Shown one piece after another: positions 7,820-13,729 of a stretch of DNA of 13,729 bases. How positions within the stretch are numbered: the stretch's first letter is position 1; each line of letters begins with the position of its first letter. Both the position numbers and the translations under genes were made by a program. Source of the stretch: Deltaproteobacteria bacterium. GTDB lineage: Bacteria > Desulfobacterota > Desulfobacteria > Desulfobacterales > Desulfatirhabdiaceae. The stretch spans positions 1 to 13,729 of the forward strand of contig JAJYBO010000054.1 in the NCBI GenBank assembly GCA_021778975.1. Reading direction: 5' to 3'. The notes below the pieces were generated by a model that made no database searches, had not been told where the DNA came from, and was given only the letters and a program-made list of their open reading frames with translations.

Positions 7820-9327
7820 ACTGAAACCCTCACTTTCCCGCTCATCAGCTTGGGCAGGAGGGTGTCGCGGAGTTTTTCGAGGGTGCGGATTTGTTGTGCG
7901 TTTTGGCTCAGCTTAGGCACGATACTGCGAGCGAGACTGTTGAAATTTTCAATCGTCTGTTTATCGGGAAGGGAGATAGGATAAATCATCAAGTGATCAA
8001 TATTGACTCGCTGCCTTCCGCTTGTTCCCTCCAAACAGCCTTCGGCATAATCCCTGAAGTCTTTCGTTCTGGCCAAAATATATGCGAAAAACGGGTGGAG
8101 AGGTTCTTTGGGCCTCATTATGATATATTCGGTTGAGCCCCACCCCGTTTCATTTTCTTTTAGGAAGGTTATAAAAGCCGTTTTCCCATTTTCAAGACAT
8201 GGCGTAATTCGCGCAATCAGCGTATCGCCATTCATGAATTTCATTCCCGAAGAAAATTCGCGTTCGCACCAATCGGTTGGCATAAAAGTTGATATGCTTA
8301 GACTTGCCATTCCCAAATAAGGGGCAGGAGTTCCTTTGGGGAGTTTTCTGTTCGGATTAAAATCAATGAGATCAGCTACTGTTCCTTCCTTCCACCCCTC
8401 ATCCGCCTCTTCCACAAACCACTGCCGGAACAGCGCCTCGGCCATGGCTTCCAGAGTCTTGTTCTGGCGGTGCAGGAGGTCAATCTTGTCGTCGAGGCTG
8501 GAAAGCACGGCGGCAATGGCACGCTGTTCGGCGAGGGGGGGGATAGGTACTTCAGCATTTTTCAAAAATGTCACAGGTTGTGCAATAGACGGAACCCCTG
8601 TCTGATTCGTATTCGCATCTATAAGATGTTGACCAAGAGGTGATTTAAAAAAATATGTAATGTATTTATAGTCAAGCTTTTTTGGATTACACCTTAGATA
8701 AAATTGACGCTGAGAAATGATATATCTTTTAAATCTTGATGTATCTGGAATATATGAAACCTGTCCAATCGTACCTGCATGAGTGAAGATTACATCGTGA
8801 CGATATACATTTGAGCTTATTAGCTTATCCGCATGCTCTTTTGTAATGTAATTGAAGTTGTTATCTATTAAGCGAATCCCGTGAAGGTGCATACCGCTTA
8901 TTATAGGAATACCTGAATCTTTGAAAGTCTCAACTTTAATATTTGAGCCAAATGGCCCCATTGCAATTTTTTCAGCTAAATCACCCAAGCAATATTCTTT
9001 CCATTCACTTATACCAGGTCCACCTTTCCGATAAATCAGTACTCCCTTGGTATCGATATGTTTTTTCAAATCTTCGTTGGTGATTGTGGGATATGCCACA
9101 AAGTCAAAGAAAAATGGCAAGTAGGTATCTTCTTCGATGTTATATTTCAACTTGGCCGCCAGCCCGTGATTCACAAACTCACCCTTGAGGGCAATATCGA
9201 TATCGGACGCCTCCTTAAAGGTATCGATGGCGCGAGATCCAAAGAGAACAGCTTCTTCGATCTCTGGATATTGGGAAATAAAGGCAATGATTTCCTGTAG
9301 CTGGGATTCACTTAGTCCATATTTCAT
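7816..9327 (-). CDS. hsdS: MNT nucleotidyltransferase fused to type I specificity subunit (HsdS)
   Basis: This 503-residue fusion joins two complete proteins. Residues 1-102 are a HI0073/MNT-type nucleotidyltransferase: FGSR at 29-32, Asp42 and Asp44 (the GSx10DxD signature) and a third acidic residue at Asp75 in FFFDFV. The domain closes with GVLIYRKG, where free MNT proteins normally stop. Residues ~105-503 are a full-length HsdS: a first target-recognition domain (~107-265), a central conserved helix region (IPPLAEQRAIAAVLSSLDDK, ~258-305), a second recognition domain (~315-455) and a distal helix ending LRDTLLPKLMSGKVRV. HsdS sets the DNA target and holds two HsdM. There is no ATG near the junction, so a separate HsdS start is unlikely. 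The gene overlaps the HEPN gene upstream by 4 bp (9324-9327) and the AlbA_2 gene downstream by 4 bp. Free HEPN and MNT partners normally come as two adjacent genes, so the fusion preserves the pair in the usual order. The DNA target cannot be predicted. Confidence 0.95.
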   Translation of the reverse strand: MKYGLSESQLQEIIAFISQYPEIEEAVLFGSRAIDTFKEASDIDIALKGEFVNHGLAAKLKYNIEEDTYLPFFFDFVAYPTITNEDLKKHIDTKGVLIYRKGGPGISEWKEYCLGDLAEKIAMGPFGSNIKVETFKDSGIPIISGMHLHGIRLIDNNFNYITKEHADKLISSNVYRHDVIFTHAGTIGQVSYIPDTSRFKRYIISQRQFYLRCNPKKLDYKYITYFFKSPLGQHLIDANTNQTGVPSIAQPVTFLKNAEVPIPPLAEQRAIAAVLSSLDDKIDLLHRQNKTLEAMAEALFRQWFVEEADEGWKEGTVADLIDFNPNRKLPKGTPAPYLGMASLSISTFMPTDWCEREFSSGMKFMNGDTLIARITPCLENGKTAFITFLKENETGWGSTEYIIMRPKEPLHPFFAYILARTKDFRDYAEGCLEGTSGRQRVNIDHLMIYPISLPDKQTIENFNSLARSIVPKLSQNAQQIRTLEKLRDTLLPKLMSGKVRVSV

Positions 9328-9731
9328 AGGCGAGCTTTCAAATCCTCATGGAGTTTTCGCACCAAGGGGAAAAACTCATCCTTGATGTACTGAACTGTTT
9401 CATTGAGAATGGTTTGATCGTAGGTATGGCTCGCCAGGTTTCGTTTTTGGATCATTTCCATCCATTTCTCGGCATCCGTGATTAATTCAGCCTGAAATGC
9501 GGTGCGAATCGTCTGCTTGGGATTTTTTACCTCATCATAGCCTTCGTTTTCCAAGTAGTCTTTCATGACATTCCAAGTCAGTTCGTAGGTGAACTCAAAG
9601 GTCTGAACCAACGCCATCTGAATGATTTCGTCTTCCGGCTCGGTTTCGTGGCGTTGCAGGGTACGAAAAAAAGTATTGTAGGCATTGGTAAAGTTTTGAA
9701 ATCTTTGTTTCCATCGCAGATCGTTATTCAT
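9324..9731 (-). CDS. HEPN-family protein, HI0074-type nucleotidyltransferase partner
   Basis: This 135-residue all-helical protein is of the NTase_sub_bind (HI0074) family, a HEPN branch. The key motif is intact: Arg97-Asn-Leu-Ala-Ser-His102-Thr-Tyr104, i.e. Rx4HxY. In studied HEPN/MNT toxin-antitoxin pairs (for example HepT/MntA of Shewanella oneidensis) the HEPN protein is an RNase toxin, and the MNT partner silences it by adding AMP to the Tyr of this motif. The helix MALVQTFEFTYELTWNVMKD (~39-58) is also typical. Its partner is the N-terminal domain of the next gene, HsdS, which overlaps this one by 4 bp. It overlaps the ORF6N gene upstream by 4 bp as well. Its base composition is AT-rich (about 33% GC over 9661-9720) against about 63% in hsdM, which suggests a separate origin. 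Toxicity is inferred, not shown; many HI0074 proteins are uncharacterised. Confidence 0.9.
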   Translation of the reverse strand: MNNDLRWKQRFQNFTNAYNTFFRTLQRHETEPEDEIIQMALVQTFEFTYELTWNVMKDYLENEGYDEVKNPKQTIRTAFQAELITDAEKWMEMIQKRNLASHTYDQTILNETVQYIKDEFFPLVRKLHEDLKARL

Positions 9732-10006
9732 GGTTCCTCTCCTTCATACCAATGCTTCCGCAACGCAGCATCCGGACTTTTTACGAAGCCGTCAAATATG
9801 GCTACACCTTGTTCGGTAAAGACATGGGGCAGGTAACGGCGGCCACCCCAACTTGAGGTCACAATTTGTGACCTCAAGATCTCAAGTTCTGTCTCGGAAA
9901 TTTGAAACATGAATTCTGATGGAAATCTATCGATATTCCTTTTAACGGCTCGATTGAGAACCTTGGTTTCCACACTATAGAGCCCAGCCAGTTCTTCATC
10001 AAGCAT
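9728..10006 (-). CDS. ORF6N-domain protein, N-terminus cut off by a nonsense codon
   Basis: The 92 remaining residues are an ORF6N domain, a DNA-binding-type module common in phage antirepressor-like proteins: MLDEELAGLYSVETKVLN, then RNIDRFPSEFMF, then SSWGGRRYLPHVFTEQG. The frame is open further upstream: an ATG at 10076-10078 overlaps the hsdM stop by 4 bp and encodes MNDSPVIFAHDIQKRI, then hits TAA at 10028-10030, then continues TLHGVQV into this ORF. The ORF6N consensus expects Leu or Tyr at the stop, so a one-base change (for example TTA to TAA) broke a 116-residue gene. Restart at 10006 has only a poor ribosome-binding site (AGG, 3 nt away) and would lose the first strand of the domain. 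The protein also ends soon after the ORF6N domain, with no C-terminal effector domain. It overlaps the HEPN gene by 4 bp. It may be a dead accessory or regulator gene. Confidence 0.75.
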   Translation of the reverse strand: MLDEELAGLYSVETKVLNRAVKRNIDRFPSEFMFQISETELEILRSQIVTSSWGGRRYLPHVFTEQGVAIFDGFVKSPDAALRKHWYEGEEP

Positions 10007-10027
10007 GACCTGAACACCATGCAGCGT

Positions 10028-10030
10028 TTA
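10028..10030 (-). other. Premature TAA stop, codon 17 of the original ORF6N gene
   Basis: The codon TAA lies in frame between ...IQKRI and TLHGVQVMLDE.... The ORF6N family reads RI(L/Y)TLRGxxVMLD at this place. The original start is at 10078, in an ATGA overlap with the hsdM stop at 10075. Because all other genes of the block are intact, this looks like a recent point mutation, or possibly a sequencing error. Confidence 0.8.
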
Positions 10031-10074
10031 AATGCGCTTTTGAATATCGTGAGCAAAAATAACAGGACTGTCGT

Positions 10075-11622
10075 TCATACCAGTTTCACCTTTTTGAGGT
10101 TTTCCCGTATCGCCTGGTTGAGCTTCGCTTCCTCGATGAGCTGGGACTCGAACTCGGATTTGAGGGCAGTGAAGCGTTCGTTGAAGTCGAAATCGTCCTC
10201 GTCGTCAGGGAGGCCCACGTAGCGCCCCGGCGTGAGTACATAATCCAGTTCCTTGACCCGCTCGATGCTGGCGGAATTGCAAAAGCCCTTGATGTCCTCG
10301 TAATTTCCCGTAACCTTGCGCCACTCGCGATAGGTGCGGGCGATCTTCTCGATGTCTTCGTTCCGGAGTTCCTTCGTGCGGCGATTGATGAGCACGCCCT
10401 CGTTGCGGGCGTCTATGAACAGTATCTCATCGGTGCGGTTACGGTAGCCGCCGTTCGCCTTGTCGCGCGAAAGAAACCAGAGGCAAGCAGGAATTTGTGT
10501 ATTCAGAAAAAGTTTCGCGGGAAGGTTGACGATACAGTCCACAAGGCGGGCTTCGATGAGAGCCTTACGGATGTCACCCTCGCCCGAACTTTTCGAGGTG
10601 AGAGAACCTTTGGCAAGGACAAAGCCCGCACTTCCCGAGGGACTCAGGTGATAGAGAAAGTGCTGAATCCAGGCGTAGTTGGCGTTGCCCGCCGGGGGAA
10701 CGCCAAACTTCCAGCGTCCGTCGGTGCGAAGAAGCTCGCCCGACCAGTCGCTCACGTTGAAAGGGGGATTCGCGATGATGAAATCCGCCTTGAGGTCTTT
10801 GTGCGCGTCGTTGAGGAAAGATCCTTCGTTGTTCCACCTGACCATGGAGCTGTCAATGCCCCGGATGGCGAGGTTCATCTTGCACAGACGCCAGGTCGTC
10901 TGGTTGCTCTCCTGCCCATAAATCGAGATGTCATTCACCTTTCCCTGATGCTCGGCCACGAACTTTTCCGACTGCACGAACATGCCACCCGAACCGCAGC
11001 AGGGATCAAAGACTCGGCCTCGGTAGGGCTCGAGCATCTCGACAAGAAGCTCGACGACGCTTCGCGGCGTATAGAACTGTCCGCCCTTCTTTCCTTCCGC
11101 AAGGGCGAACTCACCGAGGAAATACTCGAACACGTGGCCAAGCACATCGGCGCTCCGGGCCTTCGCGTCACCGAGGGCGATATTGGCGATAAGGTCAATA
11201 AGCCCGCCAAGGCTCGTGGGATCAAGGTTCCCCCGGGCATAGACCTTGGGAAGCACGTCCTTGAGTGACGGGTTGTCTTTCTCGATGGCGTCCATGGCAT
11301 TATCGACTTCCTTGCCAATGGCGGGAAGTTTCGCCTTGCCCTGAAGATACGACCAGCGGGCGATTTCCGGCACGAAAAAGACATTCTCGGCTTTATACTC
11401 GTCTTTGTCTTCGGGGTCGGCGCCAGCATAGTCGCCTGAACCACTTTTCAGTTGGGAATGCAGTTCCTCAAAGGCATCGGAAATGTATTTGAGGAAGATC
11501 AGGCCCAGGACGACATGCTTGTATTCGGCGGCATCAATGTTTTTACGGAGCTTGTCGGCTGATTTCCAAAGTTGCTTTTCGATAGGTTCTTCTTTGATGA
11601 CTTTCTCTTTGGCTTTGGCCAT
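10075..11622 (-). CDS. hsdM: Type I restriction-modification DNA methyltransferase subunit
   Basis: This 515-residue protein is the N6-adenine methylase of the locus; as M2S it modifies host DNA, and with HsdR it forms the restriction enzyme. The HsdM_N helical domain spans ~15-150 (LRKNIDAAEYKHVVLGLIF). The N6_Mtase domain follows, with GGQFYTPRSVVELLVEML (~180-197), the AdoMet motif DPCCGSGG at 206-213 and the catalytic NPPF at 285-288. The length is typical and all key residues are present. It is the first gene of the RM operon, starting 111 nt after etfA, with a GGAG ribosome-binding site 6 nt from the ATG. Its stop overlaps the original ORF6N start (ATGA at 10075-10078). Unusually, hsdS is not the next gene: the ORF6N and HEPN genes lie between. 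It is visibly more GC-rich than the three genes after it. Confidence 0.97.
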   Translation of the reverse strand: MAKAKEKVIKEEPIEKQLWKSADKLRKNIDAAEYKHVVLGLIFLKYISDAFEELHSQLKSGSGDYAGADPEDKDEYKAENVFFVPEIARWSYLQGKAKLPAIGKEVDNAMDAIEKDNPSLKDVLPKVYARGNLDPTSLGGLIDLIANIALGDAKARSADVLGHVFEYFLGEFALAEGKKGGQFYTPRSVVELLVEMLEPYRGRVFDPCCGSGGMFVQSEKFVAEHQGKVNDISIYGQESNQTTWRLCKMNLAIRGIDSSMVRWNNEGSFLNDAHKDLKADFIIANPPFNVSDWSGELLRTDGRWKFGVPPAGNANYAWIQHFLYHLSPSGSAGFVLAKGSLTSKSSGEGDIRKALIEARLVDCIVNLPAKLFLNTQIPACLWFLSRDKANGGYRNRTDEILFIDARNEGVLINRRTKELRNEDIEKIARTYREWRKVTGNYEDIKGFCNSASIERVKELDYVLTPGRYVGLPDDEDDFDFNERFTALKSEFESQLIEEAKLNQAIRENLKKVKLV

Positions 11623-11733
11623 TCTGGTCTCCAGTTAGTGTTTTCGGCGCTGGCTCAGTTTAATGGGATTGGATCATCTAATTTATCCAGAGGGTTAAAC
11701 TGGAGTGGAAAGATCAGACGAAAACGCCGGATA
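11623..11733 (-). promoter_or_regulatory. hsdM leader with nested and competing inverted repeats
   Basis: This is the only spacer above 100 nt in the window. CAGTTTAA (11656-11663) and TTAAACTG (11695-11702) are a perfect 8-bp inverted repeat. TGGAT (11670-11674) and ATCCA (11685-11689) nest inside on almost the same centre, and GTTTTCG (11640-11646) with CGAAAAC (11719-11725) nests outside. In addition AACTGGAG (11698-11705) is the exact complement of CTCCAGTT (11629-11636), which on the mRNA contains the GGAG of hsdM (11629-11632). The RNA segment 11705-11695 can therefore pair either with 11663-11654 or with the ribosome-binding site. This could be a translational switch or a dyad operator; no clear -35/-10 pair or T-run terminator was found. 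The repeats are read directly; the function is inferred. Confidence 0.5.
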
Positions 11734-12735
11734 TCACTCCCGGATTCGCTTCCGGAGTTCCCGGATCAGGGCGGAACAGAACTGGCTGGCATCTGCAACT
11801 ATAGCGACATCGGCCATTTTCATGATGGCGGCGTGCGGGTTTTTGTTGACGGCGATGATCAGGTCCGCGTCGTGGATGGCGGCGGTGTGCTGAATCGCTC
11901 CGCTGACACCGAAGGAAAACAGAACCTGCGGGTGAACGTGCTTTCCGGCCTGACCGACAAGGCTATCATGTTCCGCCCATCGGGAATAGACCACCGGACG
12001 CGTCGCCCCAACTTCCGCTCCCATCAGTCTTGCCATCTCGAAAAGCTTTTTGAATTTGGTCCGGCTGCCCATGCCTCTGCCGCCGCAGATGACGATCCGG
12101 GCGTCCTCGATACGCTGCTCGCGCGGCGGTTTGCGTTCGGAATGCACCAGCCTGACCCGGTCACAGGGAATATCTTCCGGAAAGGGGATGGCGATGACCT
12201 GCCCGGTCGCCTGATCGTCGTGGGGACGTTCGGGGAATGTTCCGGGTCTGACGGTCGCCATCTGCGGGCGCGCTTCCGGCGTGATGATGCGGGCAATCAG
12301 ATTGCCGCCGAAAGATGGAGCGGTTTGCACCAGCAGGCCGGTTTCATTGATGTCAAGCCCGACGCAGTCCGCTGTCAGACCGGTTTTAAGACGCTTTGCC
12401 GCTCGCGGGGCGAATTCGCGTCCGAAATCCGTGGCGCCGATCAGAAATATTTCCGGTTCATACCGCATGACAAGTCGCGCCGTCAACGTCGTGAAGGTCT
12501 CGACAGCGTAGGTTTTAAGCCGCGGGTGATCGCAGACATACACCGTCTGCGCGCCATGCGCGATGTATTCACGGATGTATTCATCCACATGATTTCCGAA
12601 AATGACAGCGCAGACGGCAGCGCCGATTCGGGGCGCCAGTTCTCTGGCGCGGGCCAGCAGTTGCAGCGTCACCCGGTTCTGAAAATAATTCCGGTAATCT
12701 CCGAATACCCAAATGCTGCGATTGTCGTTATTCAT
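11734..12735 (-). CDS. etfA: Electron transfer flavoprotein, alpha subunit
   Basis: EtfA pairs with EtfB to pass electrons between acyl-CoA dehydrogenases and a membrane or soluble acceptor, via FAD. The N-terminal domain begins NRSIWVFGDYRNYF. The C-terminal FAD domain is clear: GGRGMGS, GATRPVV, GQAGKHVHPQ, VSGAIQH and IIAVNKNP, ending with ADVAIVAD. With the start chosen here the protein has 333 residues, close to the family. An ATG 11 codons upstream (12768) is also open and would give 344, but those residues (MNTMTSMTKVT) have no family character and no ribosome-binding site stands before them. The chosen start overlaps the end of etfB by 8 bp. Whether this is a bifurcating ETF cannot be decided by eye. 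Confidence 0.93.
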   Translation of the reverse strand: MNNDNRSIWVFGDYRNYFQNRVTLQLLARARELAPRIGAAVCAVIFGNHVDEYIREYIAHGAQTVYVCDHPRLKTYAVETFTTLTARLVMRYEPEIFLIGATDFGREFAPRAAKRLKTGLTADCVGLDINETGLLVQTAPSFGGNLIARIITPEARPQMATVRPGTFPERPHDDQATGQVIAIPFPEDIPCDRVRLVHSERKPPREQRIEDARIVICGGRGMGSRTKFKKLFEMARLMGAEVGATRPVVYSRWAEHDSLVGQAGKHVHPQVLFSFGVSGAIQHTAAIHDADLIIAVNKNPHAAIMKMADVAIVADASQFCSALIRELRKRIRE

Positions 12736-13582
12736 CGTCACTTTCGTCATGGAAGTCATCGTGTTCATGGGTTTTGAGGTCTTTGGCCATAGCGCCGCTC
12801 AGTCTGTCACCGAACCGCTCAAACAGCGTCTGCGCCATCTTGGGTGCCGCGCCTTTGAGGATGACATTCGTTTTACCGGCTGTCGGGGTATAAACATCCA
12901 GTATTCGGGTGGGAGAAGCTTTCATGCCGGATGTTCCGGGTTCAAGGCCGATGGCGTCCGCATCGAGAACCGCGATGTCACCGCATTCAAAAGCGTTCTG
13001 AAGCCCGGGCAAAGAGGCGTACCGGGGATGGTGGCCGGTGGTGGCGATGGTGACAAGGGCCGGCATCTCCATTTCCAGCGTTTCGAGAAAATCGTCGCAT
13101 TCACGCTGCACCTGAACCGTTCGGCCCTCGATGGCGATATGCGCGGCGTATGCGGCCCCGGCGATGTCCAGCGCTTCGGCGATTTGGGGGCCGACCTGGG
13201 CAGTTTCGCTGTCGCTGGTGCAGGAGCCGCAAAGAATCAGATCAAAATCCGGGCATTGCTTCCGGATAGCCATCGCCAGGGTGTGGGAGGTGATCAGGGT
13301 GTCGGCGCCCGCCATGCGCGGATCGGTCAGCAAAACGCCCCGGTCCGCGCCCATTGCCAGGGCTTCGCGAAGAACTTCCTCCGCTGCGGGAGGGCCCATG
13401 GAAAGCACCGTGATGTGCGCCCCATAAAGGCTTTTGATCTGAACCGCGGCTTCCAGGGCGTGTTTACAGGCGGGGTTCATCATGCCCTCCGCCATGTACC
13501 GCTTGAGGCTTCCGGTGGCGGCGTCCCACGGGAGTTCGGTCACCATCGGCACCTGTTTGATACACACGAGAAGTTTGAGCAT
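12728..13582 (-). CDS. etfB: Electron transfer flavoprotein, beta subunit
   Basis: This is a 284-residue EtfB. It starts MLKLLVCIKQVPMVTE, the standard family opening, and has GADRGVLLTDPRMAGADT and the nucleotide-binding loop region DSETAQVGPQIAEALDI in the expected places. An in-frame ATG 7 codons earlier (13603) exists, but AAGGA 8 nt before the ATG at 13580-13582 and the family N-terminus decide for the shorter form. The C-terminus carries a short His/Asp/Glu-rich tail (THEHDDFHDESDDE) that I do not know from the family. The gene lies 36 nt after the acyl-CoA dehydrogenase stop and overlaps etfA, so the three form one operon. Confidence 0.95.
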   Translation of the reverse strand: MLKLLVCIKQVPMVTELPWDAATGSLKRYMAEGMMNPACKHALEAAVQIKSLYGAHITVLSMGPPAAEEVLREALAMGADRGVLLTDPRMAGADTLITSHTLAMAIRKQCPDFDLILCGSCTSDSETAQVGPQIAEALDIAGAAYAAHIAIEGRTVQVQRECDDFLETLEMEMPALVTIATTGHHPRYASLPGLQNAFECGDIAVLDADAIGLEPGTSGMKASPTRILDVYTPTAGKTNVILKGAAPKMAQTLFERFGDRLSGAMAKDLKTHEHDDFHDESDDE

Positions 13583-13590
13583 CGTCCGAT

Positions 13591-13595
13591 TCCTT
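13591..13595 (-). promoter_or_regulatory. Shine-Dalgarno of etfB
   Basis: AAGGA on the minus strand, 8 nt before the ATG at 13580-13582. It decides between the two in-frame starts of etfB. Confidence 0.75.
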
Positions 13596-13606
13596 GAATT
13601 CATGGC

Positions 13607-13627
13607 ATCACACCGGTATCACACCGG
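13607..13627. repeat. Short tandem duplication at the acyl-CoA dehydrogenase stop
   Basis: ATCACACCGG occurs at 13607-13616 and again at 13618-13627, an 11-bp tandem step that duplicates the GTGTGA containing the stop codon. It is too short to mean much alone. Confidence 0.7.
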
Positions 13628-13729
13628 GCGGCTCAGCAGCGCGCGGGATATGACCATGCGCTGGACTTCGCTGGTGCCTTCGTAGATTTCCGTGACTTTG
13701 GCGTCCCGGAAATATCGTTCCACGTCATA
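13619..13729 (-). CDS. Acyl-CoA dehydrogenase, C-terminal end only
   Basis: The last 36 residues and stop of a gene entering from the right edge are visible: YDVERYFRDAKVTEIYEG and then TSEVQRMVISRALLS. The motif EIYEGTSEVQR is the hallmark C-terminus of flavin acyl-CoA dehydrogenases, where it lines the FAD and substrate region. The enzyme oxidises acyl-CoA and hands electrons to the EtfBA pair encoded directly downstream. The acyl chain specificity cannot be told from this piece. Confidence 0.93.
   Translation of the reverse strand, partial: YDVERYFRDAKVTEIYEGTSEVQRMVISRALLSRPV

Noticed and set aside
7211..7984. Plus-strand open frame of 257 codons spanning the AlbA_2/hsdS junction
   Set aside because: It crosses two well-supported minus-strand genes and has no recognisable domain.
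8980..9040. Separate hsdS gene starting after the MNT domain
   Set aside because: No ATG, GTG or TTG with a ribosome-binding site lies in frame near the junction, and the frame is continuous through GVLIYRKGGPGISEWKEY.
10495..11268. Plus-strand open frame of 257 codons
   Set aside because: It mirrors hsdM, whose methylase motifs are certain; the plus-strand translation is low-complexity charged sequence.
11623..11733. Sigma-70 promoter for hsdM
   Set aside because: No -35/-10 pair with acceptable spacing could be defended; only the repeats and the ribosome-binding site are reported.
12713..13597. Plus-strand open frame of 294 codons
   Set aside because: It is antisense to etfB, whose translation matches the family along its length.

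Overview
The window reads almost entirely on the minus strand and looks like a chromosomal segment of an anaerobic, probably sulfate-reducing, Desulfobacterota-type bacterium. That placement is an inference from the gene content (acyl-CoA dehydrogenase plus EtfBA, a STAS regulator, and a CmpA/CmpB-type ABC transporter) and from the GC-rich flanks. No rRNA or other marker gene is present to fix it.

In the direction of transcription (right to left) there are three blocks. Block 1 (13729 to 11734) is the end of an acyl-CoA dehydrogenase gene followed by etfB and etfA, a fatty-acid or acyl-CoA oxidation electron-transfer operon. Block 2 (11622 to 2710) is a complete type I restriction-modification locus with four extra parts. 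The order is hsdM, a broken ORF6N-domain gene, a HEPN protein of the HI0074 type, an HsdS whose N-terminus is a complete MNT nucleotidyltransferase, an AlbA_2/ATPase (Schlafen-like) protein, and hsdR. Every junction inside this block is an overlap: four ATGA overlaps of 4 bp and one overlap of 11 bp. The block is therefore almost certainly one translationally coupled operon. Block 3 (2629 to 1) is a STAS-domain protein with a large unassigned C-terminal region, then a permease fused in frame to its own substrate-binding protein. The substrate-binding part runs off the window edge.

The most interesting feature is the toxin-antitoxin pair wired into the restriction system. The HEPN protein carries the Rx4HxY motif. 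Its expected partner, the MNT nucleotidyltransferase with GSx10DxD and a third Asp, is not a free protein but the first ~102 residues of the DNA specificity subunit. If the pair works as known HEPN/MNT pairs do, the antitoxin is physically part of the methylase/restriction complex, so loss or damage of HsdS would also unleash the toxin. This model is inference; the fusion and the motifs are read directly from the sequence.

Other notable points are a nonsense codon at codon 17 of the ORF6N gene, nested and mutually exclusive inverted repeats in the hsdM leader that involve its Shine-Dalgarno, a 4 x 21-bp in-frame repeat in the AlbA_2 gene, and sharp composition changes inside the RM block. By hand count, one 60-base line of hsdM is about 63% GC, a line of the HEPN gene about 33%, and the first target-recognition domain of hsdS about 31%. 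No stretch longer than 300 bases lacks a gene; the only spacers above 30 bases are 13583-13618, 11623-11733 and 2630-2709.
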